DNA of 64,000 bases from Pseudomonas fluorescens (GCF_040448305.1 NZ_CP148752.1:4464001-4528000); one strand, 5' to 3'; positions 9,589 to 17,873 are shown, numbered from the stretch's first letter. Notes: generated from the letters alone by a model not told the origin. Numbers and translations: made by a program.

Positions 9589-9723
9589 ATGAGCAAACAA
9601 CCTCAACCCCAAAGCCGCTCCAACCCCCAGCCCAGATCCCGTCCGGTCGTGCCAAACCTGCCCGGCAAAACCGGCAAGAAGTCCGGTGACTTGCGCGGCA
9701 ACTATCCGCCGAAGAAGTCGTAA
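9589..9723 (+). CDS. Small basic, proline-rich protein (44 residues)
   Basis: MSKQPQPQSRSNPQPRSRPV... ends in DLRGNYPPKKS. The protein is rich in Pro, Gln, Arg, Lys and Ser, has no hydrophobic segment and is probably intrinsically disordered. A near-ideal AGGAGG ribosome-binding site 8 bases before the ATG supports translation. It is followed at once by a strong hairpin. I do not recognise a family with known function. Confidence 0.7.
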   Translation: MSKQPQPQSRSNPQPRSRPVVPNLPGKTGKKSGDLRGNYPPKKS

Positions 9724-9730
9724 TGACCCC

Positions 9731-9771
9731 GGGGGTACGACAGGCTTTGCAATGGAGTCTGTCGTACCCCC
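9731..9771 (+). terminator. Long inverted repeat downstream of the 44-residue gene
   Basis: GGGGGTACGACAG pairs with CTGTCGTACCCCC, 13 perfect pairs that extend inward by three more with one G-U. It begins 8 bases after the stop codon. There is no U-tract, so simple intrinsic termination is doubtful; it may stabilise the 3' end of the small mRNA. Confidence 0.5.
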
Positions 9772-9935
9772 CCCGCCAATTCAGCATTACTCGCCTCTAT
9801 ATCGGACATTGTTTTCCACAAGCGACGTCGTACCTGCCAAGATTGATGGCTAATGGCTACACTCTCCACGATTTCTCCATTACACCTCAACCATGCCGGC
9901 AACAGATTTGCCTCAATGGCTTAAGCGATAAAAAT

Positions 9936-9969
9936 CCTGTGGCGAGGGCGTTTGCTCCCTCGCCACAGG
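9936..9969. repeat. Single REP hairpin
   Basis: CCTGTGGCGAGGG and CCCTCGCCACAGG form a 13-bp stem around an 8-base loop. This is a solitary REP unit of the same subtype as the repeat at 2096. Confidence 0.75.
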
Positions 9970-10045
9970 GTCGGTGTCAGGCTTTTCTTCCGGTATCAGT
10001 CCTAGCCCGGTTTTTTCCCGGTTCGAATACATGGAGTAAGCGTAC

Positions 10046-10352
10046 ATGCCCTTCCCCCCCTCGTTCCCTCGACCATTACCGCAAAGCCGACCGCATCATG
10101 CCGGGCCTGATCTGGCTGATGTTCGTCTTCGCAATGGGCCTGGCGTTCTGGTACGACACGTTCAAGCAGGCGCTGCTGGTGGGCGGTGATATCAGTGTGT
10201 TGTTGACACTGTTGTATCGCGCCATCGGCGGGTCGCGGTGGATGCGTTGGGGCGGATGTTTCATCAGTAATGCAGCCGTGGGTGCGGCGTTTATTCCCAA
10301 TGGGAAAACGGCGGGTAACCCGCAGGCCAGGCAAGTTGCAGACGCTACTTGA
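10046..10352 (+). pseudogene. Frameshifted 5' fragment of a chemoreceptor gene
   Basis: The segment reading SLDHYRKADRIMPGLIWLMFVFAMGLAFWYDTF...LLTLLYRAIGGSRWMR (about 10062-10247) resembles the membrane N-terminus of Pseudomonas methyl-accepting chemotaxis proteins. The only plausible ATG (10046) is one frame away; it would be joined to this frame if the seven-C run at 10053-10059 had six C's. After residue WMR the resemblance ends and no PAS, HAMP or signalling domain follows. I read this as the decayed remnant of a truncated gene. The family match is from memory and should be searched. Confidence 0.5.
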
Positions 10353-10455
10353 GGGCGCCGCAGCGAAGCAATTGACCACGAGCGCCTCATAGGCGCTCGA
10401 TTTGTATTCGCTGGCGATTGGCTCTTCAGAGTCCTGGTTTTTTTTCAAATAAAAT

Positions 10456-10564
10456 TGTGAAATAAAATGTGAAGGTAGCTCAGTTAAAAATCCCCACAAA
10501 CACACATAAAACCCAACAAAATAAGGCTTGTTAAACGATTATCTATGTGAAATAAAATGTGAAG
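10456..10564 (+). repeat. Two 19-bp direct repeats upstream of the Fic gene
   Basis: TGTGAAATAAAATGTGAAG occurs at 10456-10474 and again, identical, at 10546-10564, 90 bases apart. Each copy itself contains TGTGAA twice with a 12-base period. The second copy sits about 25 bases before the preferred Fic start codon, a position suited to an operator. The A/T-rich context stands out from the surroundings. Confidence 0.6.
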
Positions 10565-10588
10565 ACAATTCTGACGATACGAACTGCC

Positions 10589-11782
10589 ATGTCCTTAATC
10601 ACATCGAAATCCTGGCTAGACCCGGTTCTCCCGGAGTCGTTGCCCCCATCGATCATTGATCTTGCAGATGCGTTGCCCAGAAAGACCCAGTTTTTAGCCG
10701 GGCGACTATCGCCTGAAACCGCCACACGACTCGGCCGTCTCCTGCAAATCACCAATACGTACTACTCGAACCTGATCGAAGGGCAATACACTGAGCCTGC
10801 CGATATGCAGAAAGCACAAACGGCGCCGGTCAAAGATCGTAAACAGCTCAAAAGCCTGGCGGTTGAACAGATGGCGGTACAAGCCTTGTTTGAGCGGACG
10901 TTGCGCCAGCGGGGCCCCTTTACCTGGGGCGACATGTTCTCACCCGAGTTCGTGAGCGCTGCGCATTACCGGCTTTTTCGCGGAGCCAGTGACGCAGAAC
11001 GTACGTTGTCAGATGGCTCAATAATGCAGCCCGGCATACTTCGGTCGGTCACGGGTCAACACGTGATCGTCGGCAATCATGATGCGCCGGACGCTTCAGC
11101 TGTCGAGGCGATGCTGCGACACCTTCAGTCAGGGTTTGGCCGGCAGACGGACCCTCGCCGCCAGCTGATTTCTTCGCTTGCCTACCACCATAGGCTCGCC
11201 TGGGTTCACCCCTTTACCGACGGGAATGGTCGGGTTGCACGGTTGATCACCCATTTGCAGTTGGTACATCTGGGGCTGGAGCCAACCCTCTGGTCACTGT
11301 CACGTGGCCTTGCACGACGGCATCAGGATTACTACAGCGCCCTGACCATGGCCGACCGCGCACGAGAAGGTGATTTGGACGGACGGGGTCAACTGTCCCA
11401 GCGACGTTATTTCGAATTCATTGAGTTCATGCTGCAGGTTTGTCACGACCAGGTCGACTACATGATTGCCGCGGTGGACCCATCCCGACTGCGTGAGCGC
11501 GTAATACGCGCGTTTCGCTACAACGAGAGACTTCTACAGCAAGGTATCCGTCCGGAAAGTGCATCTGCGATCATCGCGTTAATCACCCAAGGCAGCTTGC
11601 CACGCAATGAAATCAAGACGTTCACCGGCCTGACGCCGCGCCCGGCAATCGACGAGTTATCCAGGCTTGTAAAAGTCGGCCTGGTAGAAAGCCGAACGCC
11701 AAAATCCAGAGTCGTGACCCCCGGCCTGCCCGCCTGGTTTGCCCAGGATGTTTTTCCAGACCTGCATCGACGGTTTCAGTAG
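10589..11782 (+). CDS. Class II Fic family protein (probable AMPylase)
   Basis: 397 residues from ATG 10589; a GTG ten codons upstream is possible. The Fic active-site motif HPFTDGNGR starts at His207. Upstream, SNLIEG (60-65) matches the inhibitory motif (S/T)xxxE(G/N), so the enzyme should be self-inhibited through Glu64 (class II). The C-terminal part (residues 310-390) looks like a winged-helix region (LPRNEIKTFTGLTPRPAIDELSRLVKVGLVE), as in many Fic/DOC-like regulators. Fic enzymes usually transfer AMP from ATP to a protein hydroxyl. The gene lies beside a RES/Xre module and after unusual direct repeats; it may be autoregulated. Confidence 0.9.
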   Translation: MSLITSKSWLDPVLPESLPPSIIDLADALPRKTQFLAGRLSPETATRLGRLLQITNTYYSNLIEGQYTEPADMQKAQTAPVKDRKQLKSLAVEQMAVQALFERTLRQRGPFTWGDMFSPEFVSAAHYRLFRGASDAERTLSDGSIMQPGILRSVTGQHVIVGNHDAPDASAVEAMLRHLQSGFGRQTDPRRQLISSLAYHHRLAWVHPFTDGNGRVARLITHLQLVHLGLEPTLWSLSRGLARRHQDYYSALTMADRAREGDLDGRGQLSQRRYFEFIEFMLQVCHDQVDYMIAAVDPSRLRERVIRAFRYNERLLQQGIRPESASAIIALITQGSLPRNEIKTFTGLTPRPAIDELSRLVKVGLVESRTPKSRVVTPGLPAWFAQDVFPDLHRRFQ

Positions 11783-11852
11783 CACATAGCCTCAGCAAGA
11801 TCGCTGCCCTATTGCATTGGCACGCCAGGCCCACCCGTCGCACCAACATTGC

Positions 11853-11889
11853 TCTATAGACTCAATAAATCTACATTTGAATCTATAGA
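11853..11889 (+). promoter_or_regulatory. Probable operator of the Xre/RES module
   Basis: The self-complementary octamer TCTATAGA occurs at 11853-11860 and 11882-11889, 29 bases apart, just ahead of the antitoxin gene. Such paired palindromes are expected for an autoregulating antitoxin complex. The second copy overlaps an ATG at 11889, one reason to prefer the downstream start. Confidence 0.55.
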
Positions 11890-11909
11890 TGCAAACCAAG
11901 GACACGAAC

Positions 11910-12314
11910 ATGGCCGTCCCCGCCCAAGCCCAATCCTTCAGCAAAAACCAATGCGTCACCGGTCTGCGCGCCGCCGTGAGCATTCTGGAAAAGTGGAAAG
12001 CCACCAGCGAGCAGGCCTGTCGCATCCTGCGTATTTCCCGCAGCACCTATACCCGCGCCCGTCAGCGTGACCCGGATTGGGCGGTGGCGCTGGATGCGGA
12101 TCAGATGCAGCGCATCAGCTTCGTGCTGAACATTCACGCGACGTTGCGGCTGGTGTTCGACAACCCGGACAACGTGTACGGCTTTGCCTCGATGGCTAAT
12201 GACAACGAGTTTTTCAACGGGCGTTCGCCGCTGGAGATCATGGCCCAGGGCGACATGATTTCGCTGTATGAAACCTTCCGCCGCATCGACATGCTGCGGG
12301 GTGCGCAATGGTGA
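11910..12314 (+). CDS. Xre/MbcA/ParS-type antitoxin
   Basis: 134 residues from ATG 11910, preceded by CAAGGA at the right spacing; an in-frame ATG at 11889 lies inside the putative operator. The N-terminal part (about 20-65) is a helix-turn-helix (ATSEQACRILRISRSTYTRARQ), and the C-terminal part, with FVLNIHATLRLVFDNPDNVYGFASMANDNEFFNGRSP, matches the toxin-binding DUF2384 domain. It neutralises the RES toxin encoded next and probably represses the operon. The stop codon overlaps the toxin start by seven bases. Confidence 0.9.
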   Translation: MAVPAQAQSFSKNQCVTGLRAAVSILEKWKATSEQACRILRISRSTYTRARQRDPDWAVALDADQMQRISFVLNIHATLRLVFDNPDNVYGFASMANDNEFFNGRSPLEIMAQGDMISLYETFRRIDMLRGAQW

Positions 12315-13000
12315 TGGCGAGTGAGCTGGCGGTGTTTGCCGGTCAGTCGTTGCAGGCTTATCGCTTGGTCAATTCGAAGTTTCCGCCCATTGCGTTGTTT
12401 GATGATGTGGCGGATGCGGATGAATTCGAGGTGTTGTTCGAGATTCAGGCACTGACCAATCCGCGGCTGAAGAATGAGGTGGGTCAGCTTGAGTTGATTG
12501 CGCGCAGCGAGATTCCGTTCGGTATTGCGGGTTGCTCCTACGCCATTGCGCCGTTTACCCACGTCAACCCGGCGGGGTCGCGTTTCAGTGACGGGCGTTT
12601 TGGGGTGTTGTACCTGGCGGATTCGATGGAAGCGGCGCTGGCCGAGGTGCGGCATCACCAGGCGCTGTATTGGTCGAGGGTGCCGAGCCTGAACTATGAG
12701 CGCTTTGTGTTTCGTGGGTTGGCTTGTGCTTTTGGCGATGGAGGGATGATGGATGCCGCGGCCCTGCCGATGAGCGATCCGGTGTATGCGCCGGACGACT
12801 ACAGCCATTCCCGTGTGCTGGGGCGCGCGGTGCGCGATGCCGGTTGTCCTGGGTTGCGTTATCACTCGGTGCGGATGCCGGGCAGTCATTGCTGGGCGTT
12901 GATGACGCCGAGGCCGGTTTCGTCGATTGTGCAGACGGCGCATTACGAGATGGTCTGGAATGGGCAGATCACCAGTGTCAGTCAGATCAGTGAGGCTTGA
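12308..13000 (+). CDS. RES-domain toxin (NAD+ degrading)
   Basis: 230 residues. RES-family features include Arg in QAYRLVNSKFPP, GSRFSDGRFGVLYLADSMEAALAEVRHH with the conserved Glu, and a later Ser in a GSHCWALMTPRP segment. Characterised RES toxins cleave NAD+ by phosphorolysis and arrest growth. The gene overlaps the antitoxin gene, the usual translational coupling of type II modules. The length is somewhat above the common 150-200 residues because of an N-terminal extension. Confidence 0.9.
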   Translation: MVMASELAVFAGQSLQAYRLVNSKFPPIALFDDVADADEFEVLFEIQALTNPRLKNEVGQLELIARSEIPFGIAGCSYAIAPFTHVNPAGSRFSDGRFGVLYLADSMEAALAEVRHHQALYWSRVPSLNYERFVFRGLACAFGDGGMMDAAALPMSDPVYAPDDYSHSRVLGRAVRDAGCPGLRYHSVRMPGSHCWALMTPRPVSSIVQTAHYEMVWNGQITSVSQISEA

Positions 13001-13024
13001 GCCCCGTTGTCAGGCACATGAAAA

Positions 13025-13118
13025 CCTGTGGGAGCGAGCTTGCTCGCGATAGCTGTGTGTCAATCGACACATATGTTGAATGTGAAACTGCCATCGCGAG
13101 CAAGCTCGCTCCCACAGG
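13025..13118. repeat. REP doublet
   Basis: CCTGTGGGAGCGAGCTTGCT and its complement face each other across about 55 bases. It lies in the 236-base gap between the RES gene and the repeat protein. Confidence 0.88.
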
Positions 13119-13236
13119 GATATGCGATCCATTGACTGCATCGATAGTCACCATCATTTCAATGAAGTTCTCTTAAAAAATCCCCGGCGTAACATCTGCT
13201 CCATACCAACCCATAAGCACCCCGGAGCACAGCATC

Positions 13237-13560
13237 ATGAAACGCCAGACCCTCCTCAGCATCGCTTTCTCGGTTTTCGCAGTTAACGCTTTCGCCGCAA
13301 ACTCTGCTCAACCTGTGGTCGCTGAAGGCGGCTCGGATCGTCTGATTGAAAGCCGTGTGGCCGAGGGTGGTTCCGATCGCCTGATCGAGAATCGTGTGGC
13401 CGAAGGTGGTTCGGATCGCCTGCTGGAAAACCGCGTCGCCGAAGGCGGCTCCGACAAGCTGCTGCAGAACCGCGTCGCTGAAGGCGGTTCCGACACACTG
13501 CTGCAAAACCGCGTCGCTGAAGGTGGCTCGGACCGTCTGATCGAAAGCCGCGCTGTCTGA
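13237..13560 (+). CDS. Secreted protein of six 13-residue tandem repeats
   Basis: 107 residues. Residues 1-21 are a signal peptide (MKRQTLLSIAFSVFAVNAFA). From base 13318 to 13551 the protein consists of exactly six copies of VAEGGSDRLIENR with small changes (R/K/T at position 8, IES/IEN/LEN/LQN near the end), then Ala-Val-stop. The mature protein is therefore almost wholly repeat, acidic-basic and hydrophilic. Function is unknown. A rho-independent terminator follows, and a clean ribosome-binding site (CGGAG) precedes the ATG, so it is an independent transcription unit. Confidence 0.8.
   Translation: MKRQTLLSIAFSVFAVNAFAANSAQPVVAEGGSDRLIESRVAEGGSDRLIENRVAEGGSDRLLENRVAEGGSDKLLQNRVAEGGSDTLLQNRVAEGGSDRLIESRAV
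13318..13551 (+). repeat. Six 39-bp coding tandem repeats
   Basis: Six in-frame 39-base units encode VAEGGSDxLxxxR. Differences are mostly silent or conservative, consistent with recent expansion and with constraint on the peptide. Confidence 0.9.
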
Positions 13561-13587
13561 ATGCAATGCTTGACCGCAGGACTCAAC

Positions 13588-13620
13588 GAAAAGCCCGGCC
13601 TCAACAGCCGGGCTTTTTCG
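13588..13620 (+). terminator. Rho-independent terminator
   Basis: AAGCCCGGC, a CTCAACA loop and GCCGGGCTTTTT form a stem with a T-run, 30 bases after the repeat-protein stop codon. The bidirectional stem also ends just before the convergent MFS gene at 13630. Confidence 0.85.
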
Positions 13621-13629
13621 TGCGGGTCA

Positions 13630-15222
13630 TCAATGTGTCCGTTGTTCATGCACTTTCGCGGATCGCGAGAGGCCAATCTTGATGCCAACCAGGATGGGCG
13701 CGGCAAAGACGAACAGCAGGGCCACGGCGAAGAACGCCGTATCGAAGGCTATCACCGTGGCCTGACCTGACACCGCCTTGCCCAGCAGGCTCGTGGCCGC
13801 CCGGCCAGCGGCCAACTGATCCATGCCCTTCCCCGCCAGCATCGCGGTTGTGGTCATCAGCCGTTCGATGAGCGCGTGTCCCCCCGGGGTGACGTTGGCG
13901 CCGAGGACCACGACATTGCTGACAACCTGATGGTCGATCAAGGTCTGTAGCCCCGCGACGCCCATCAAGCCACCCAGTTGCCGCCCCGTATTGAACAGGC
14001 CGATGCCGCTGGCCAGGTTGCGGCTGTTGAGGTGGCTAAAGGCGATCAGCGTGATCGACAGAAACAGGAAGCCAAGGCCCAGGCCGCGCAACAGGATGGC
14101 CGCCATCATGTCGTCGCTGCCGCTTTCACTGGTGGAGCCGGACAGCATCCACATCGCCGCCATGATCAGCAGGATGCCAAAGGGCACGGTCGCCACCGGC
14201 GGCACGCGGCGCACGGTGAACAGATAGGCGGCGATGAGCAGCGAACCGGCAAAAAAACCGCCACTGGGCAACAGGAGCAGACCGGCATCGGTCGGTGTGA
14301 ATGCCAGTACCGACAGGGCAAACGCCGGAATCAGGTACGCACTGCCGAACAGCGCGGCACCGGCGACGAAGCTGACGCAAAAGGCAAAGGTGAAATCGCT
14401 TGTTTTGAACAGGCTGAAATCGAGCAGCCCCCGGCCGTTGGCCAAAACCTGTTGGCCGAGAAAGGCCAGCAGCGCGGCGCCGCCGATCACCGTCATCACT
14501 AGAATGCGCGGCTCCTCGAACCAGTCCCAGCGGCTGCCCTGGCTGAGCACATAGGTGAAACACAACAGCGCGGCACCGATCAGTGCACAGCCGAGCCAGT
14601 CAAACGGACGTTGCCGGACCTTGGCGGGCATGGGGTGGTCGGCGATGAGCAAGAGACCTGTCGCCGCCAGGGCCAGCGGCACCACGCTGAAGAAAATCCA
14701 GGTCCAGGACTGGCTGTCGATCAACCACCCTTGAAGGGCTGGTGCGAGGGTACCGGGCGCGACCACGGAGCCCATGGCGAACAGAGCTTGCAGGATCGGC
14801 TGAACGGCGCGTGGATAGCTGCGAAAAATGATTGCCTGGCCCGCCACCAGTAAAGTGCCGCCGGCGAAGCCTTGCAGGATGCGCAGTGCGATCAGCAGCT
14901 CCAGCCGGGCGGTAACGGCAGCCATGCAGCACGCCAGGCCCATGACCAGGATGGCGCCGATGAGCACGTTGCGCGCAGAAAACCGCTGCATCAACCAAGG
15001 GGCGGTCATAAACCCGATCAGCTTGAGCGCGATGTAGCCGACGTCCAGCCAGGCGAACTCGTCAGGCGTGGCATAGGTGTCGCCGATGATGTCGCCGCGG
15101 CCGAGGGCGAGCACGGTGCTGGCGATCGCTTCCGTCAACGTCGCCAGCACGATGCCCACCATGAGCAGGACGCCGGTCCTGGTTCTGATGCTGCTCGGCG
15201 TGGCGCTGGCAAGGGTGTTCAT
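13630..15222 (-). CDS. DHA2-family MFS efflux pump (EmrB-like)
   Basis: 530 residues from ATG 15222, which overlaps the stop codon of the upstream membrane-fusion gene (ATGA). About 14 hydrophobic segments are present, the DHA2 pattern, with a RILQGFAGGTLLVAGQAIIF segment resembling motif C/loop features of EmrB. It should be the inner-membrane part of a tripartite drug or toxic-compound exporter with the adjacent HlyD/EmrA-type protein. No outer-membrane partner is encoded nearby. A longer open frame extends into the preceding gene and is not used. Confidence 0.9.
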   Translation of the reverse strand: MNTLASATPSSIRTRTGVLLMVGIVLATLTEAIASTVLALGRGDIIGDTYATPDEFAWLDVGYIALKLIGFMTAPWLMQRFSARNVLIGAILVMGLACCMAAVTARLELLIALRILQGFAGGTLLVAGQAIIFRSYPRAVQPILQALFAMGSVVAPGTLAPALQGWLIDSQSWTWIFFSVVPLALAATGLLLIADHPMPAKVRQRPFDWLGCALIGAALLCFTYVLSQGSRWDWFEEPRILVMTVIGGAALLAFLGQQVLANGRGLLDFSLFKTSDFTFAFCVSFVAGAALFGSAYLIPAFALSVLAFTPTDAGLLLLPSGGFFAGSLLIAAYLFTVRRVPPVATVPFGILLIMAAMWMLSGSTSESGSDDMMAAILLRGLGLGFLFLSITLIAFSHLNSRNLASGIGLFNTGRQLGGLMGVAGLQTLIDHQVVSNVVVLGANVTPGGHALIERLMTTTAMLAGKGMDQLAAGRAATSLLGKAVSGQATVIAFDTAFFAVALLFVFAAPILVGIKIGLSRSAKVHEQRTH

Positions 15223-16316
15223 GAGCCGGCCCCTTGCGCAACTTCCACCCGCGCGGACAGGCCCGGCACGATGCGCCCCGGCAGCGGATTGTGGGCCAGG
15301 CGGATCTTCACCGGCACGCGCTGCACGACACGCACAAAGCTCCCGGTGGCATTGTCGGGCGGCAGCAGGCTGAACGCCGAGCCACTGCCCGGGGCAAAGC
15401 TGTCGACCACGCCTTCCAGTGCCGCATCGGGGTAGCCATCGACCGTGACGCGCACGGGCTGACCGGGGCGAATATATTCGAGCTGGGTTTCCTTGAAGTT
15501 CGCCACCACCCACACATCGTTGACCGGCACGATATCGAGCAGGGAGACGCCCGGCGTGACGAAGCGGCCGAGGCGAACCTGACGGTTACCGACCACGCCA
15601 TCCACAGGTGCGTGCACCACGGTGTGATCGAGATCGATCCGGGCGAGATCCCGCGCGGCCTGTGCTTGCGTCACGGCGGCCACTGCAGCCTCGCGCTCGG
15701 CCACAAACACCGCGATGCGTTGCTGTTGCGCCTCGACCGTTGCCGAAGCGGCCGAAACCGAGGCCACGGCTCTGGATTGCGCCGTGCCGGTTTCATCGAC
15801 CTGGGCCTGGCTCACCGCATTGCTGACGATCAGTTTACGGCTGCGGTCGTGGGTCTTGGCAGCCAGGCTCATGTCGGCGGTGGCCGAGCGCCTTTGTGCT
15901 TCGGCCTGCCTGATCAGCGCATGCTGAAGCCGGATCTGCGCATCGACATGGGTCAGGCGCGCCTGGGCGGCGCTGACATTGGCCTCGGCTTGCGCAAGTT
16001 TGGCGCGATAGTCGCGGTCATCGATACGAAACAGCACATCACCGGCACGCACGGTCTGGTTGTCCCGGGCCTCGACCGCCGTGACATAGCCGGCCACCTT
16101 GGCGGCGAGCGAGGTGACATCCCCGCGGACATAGGCGTTGTCGGTCGAGGTCACGCCACTTGAAAACGCCATGGCTCCCCAAACCGCCATGACCATCAAG
16201 GCCGCGATGCACAGCAACAGGCCGATGGTCTTGCGCTTGCTTCGCCGCACCACGACCACAGGCGTTCCGCCGCTTGCGCTGGTGGCAATGGCGGCCTTGT
16301 CCAGGAGCGAGTTCAT
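15219..16316 (-). CDS. HlyD/EmrA-family membrane fusion protein
   Basis: 365 residues. One membrane segment (about 30-50), then a biotinyl-lipoyl-like half-motif (VAGYVTAVEARDNQTVRAGDVLF), a long coiled-coil rich in Ala/Gln (95-215), and the second half-motif with HAPVDGVVGNRQVRLGRFVTPG. This is the EmrA arrangement. It bridges the MFS pump to an outer-membrane channel. The ATG at 16316 follows AGGAAATG. Confidence 0.92.
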   Translation of the reverse strand: MNSLLDKAAIATSASGGTPVVVVRRSKRKTIGLLLCIAALMVMAVWGAMAFSSGVTSTDNAYVRGDVTSLAAKVAGYVTAVEARDNQTVRAGDVLFRIDDRDYRAKLAQAEANVSAAQARLTHVDAQIRLQHALIRQAEAQRRSATADMSLAAKTHDRSRKLIVSNAVSQAQVDETGTAQSRAVASVSAASATVEAQQQRIAVFVAEREAAVAAVTQAQAARDLARIDLDHTVVHAPVDGVVGNRQVRLGRFVTPGVSLLDIVPVNDVWVVANFKETQLEYIRPGQPVRVTVDGYPDAALEGVVDSFAPGSGSAFSLLPPDNATGSFVRVVQRVPVKIRLAHNPLPGRIVPGLSARVEVAQGAGS

Positions 16317-16412
16317 TTTTTCATTTCCTGTTCAGTGCCAAGAACTGACTCAGCCACTGGGCGACAGGGTCTGCCGCCCGGCTGTCGAGCCTTCATGAGC
16401 GCGTTGCCCGGC

Positions 16413-16826
16413 TCACTTCTTGAGAGGTGTTACGAGTACCTTTTCGTCGGTGTCGAGGACGAACACCGCCAACAGGCGTGCAGGTTGAGTGTCGCTGGCG
16501 TTGGCGCTGACCAGGTGCACGGAACCCGGCTCCTCTACGAAGTTTTCACCGACGTTGTAGATCTTTTCCGGTTCGCCTTTGACCTCGATGCGAAACGAGC
16601 CCTCCAGCACCGTTGCATAGATGAAGGCCGTTTTTGGATGGGTGTGGGCCGGCGACGCGGCACCCGGCCCATACTCGACGACCACGCCCCTCATGCTCTT
16701 GCCAGGGATGTTGGGGATGGGACGGTCGAACACCACCGTCACCTTGCCGTGGGGCGGCTCGGCGGCCGATGCGGCGCTGATCGAGAGCGCGGCGAAGACA
16801 GCGGCCATTAGCAATCGGGTAACCAT
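16413..16826 (-). CDS. Exported cupin-domain protein
   Basis: 137 residues with a signal peptide (1-22, ending SAASAAE). The cupin core includes HTHPKTAFIYATVLEGSFRIEV (metal-binding His pair) and EPGSVHLVSANASD. Function is unknown; a small-molecule binding or dioxygenase role in the periplasm is possible. The GGAGAAATCCCATG start context is good. It belongs to the leftward cluster with the NAD-binding gene and efflux genes. Confidence 0.85.
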   Translation of the reverse strand: MVTRLLMAAVFAALSISAASAAEPPHGKVTVVFDRPIPNIPGKSMRGVVVEYGPGAASPAHTHPKTAFIYATVLEGSFRIEVKGEPEKIYNVGENFVEEPGSVHLVSANASDTQPARLLAVFVLDTDEKVLVTPLKK

Positions 16827-16870
16827 GGGATTTCTCCTGGATTGGTAGGGAAATGTGAAGGTGCGATCCG

Positions 16871-17623
16871 TTACTGCGCCGTCGACCGGGCCAGCCAGTC
16901 GTCGAAGCGGATCGCCCCCAGGCGTGCGTTCTTGCCGGTGACCAGCGATTGATCGTTGAGCACGGCGCCGAAGTAGCGCGCATGCACGTCCGGCACGACC
17001 TTGCGGTTGTCCTGGGTCGCTCTCAGATAACGCCTGGCCAGTTCGTCGATCGGCATGGTTTCCGGGCCGCCGACTTCAACGGTGCCATTGAGCGGTGCAG
17101 CCAGTACGACATCGGCCAACGCCGCCACCACGTCGTCGGACGCTATCGGCTGGATCAGCGCCGGCGAAGCATGAATTTCCTCGCCGACGGCGAACGACTG
17201 GACAATGCCACCAGCAAACTCGGAGAACTGCGTGGCACGCACAATGGTGTAGGGAACGCTGGATGCCTTGATAAGGGCCTCCTGCGCGACCTTGGCCCGG
17301 AAATAGCCGGTATCGGGAAGCCGTTCGCTGCCGACAATCGACAGGGCAACATGATGACGAACCCCGGCGGCGGCTTCGGCGGCCAGCAGGTTACGGCTCG
17401 AGGTTTCAAAGAAATCGAGAACGGCCTGGTCCTCCCACGACGGCGCGTTCGCCACGTCGACCACCACATCAGCACCATCCATCGCTTCGGCCAGGCCTTC
17501 GCGGGTGATGCTGTTCACGCCCGAGCTGGGGCTGGCGGCGAGCGCGTCATGGCCGCGCTCGCGCAGGGTATTCACAAGTTTCGATCCAATGAGGCCGGAA
17601 CCTCCGATGACGACGATCTTCAT
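16871..17623 (-). CDS. NAD(P)-binding atypical SDR protein (NmrA-like)
   Basis: 250 residues from ATG 17623, which has a GGAGA ribosome-binding site; an upstream in-frame start runs into the promoter region and is not credible. The N-terminal GGSGLIGSKLV (8-18) is a GxxGxxG nucleotide-binding motif of the atypical SDR/NmrA type. There is no obvious YxxxK catalytic pair. It may sense redox state or reduce a quinone-like compound exported by the neighbouring pump. First gene of the leftward cluster, divergent from the regulator at 17874. Confidence 0.85.
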   Translation of the reverse strand: MKIVVIGGSGLIGSKLVNTLRERGHDALAASPSSGVNSITREGLAEAMDGADVVVDVANAPSWEDQAVLDFFETSSRNLLAAEAAAGVRHHVALSIVGSERLPDTGYFRAKVAQEALIKASSVPYTIVRATQFSEFAGGIVQSFAVGEEIHASPALIQPIASDDVVAALADVVLAAPLNGTVEVGGPETMPIDELARRYLRATQDNRKVVPDVHARYFGAVLNDQSLVTGKNARLGAIRFDDWLARSTAQ

Positions 17624-17873
17624 GACTTTTCTCCACTTGTCGACTGCAACCATTGCGTCGGTGTAGAGAGATTGCCTGCGTGCACCAGGCAAGTCCTTGC
17701 GCCGGGCTTGGGTTTGCCTTGGCGTGTGCTTGGATTTATGTCCAAAGCCGATGGTGTTCGTCCAGCCGCCCTTGCCGCAGACGGTGCAGCGGGTGTCGAG
17801 CTGCCGTATCATCTGCCTCAGTTACCAACCGCCAGCCGCCTGGGACACGGAGTTGAGGGCGCTTCGCCAGGGG

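Noticed and set aside
9723..10352. A continuous 209-codon frame starting at ATG 9723
   Set aside because: Its first 110 codons run through a hairpin and a REP and lack coding character; only the chemoreceptor-like part (10062-10247) resembles a protein.
17697..17873. 59-codon N-terminal extension of the winged-helix regulator
   Set aside because: The extension is Cys/Pro/Leu-rich, lies in the divergent promoter region, and the winged-helix domain begins just after ATG 17874.
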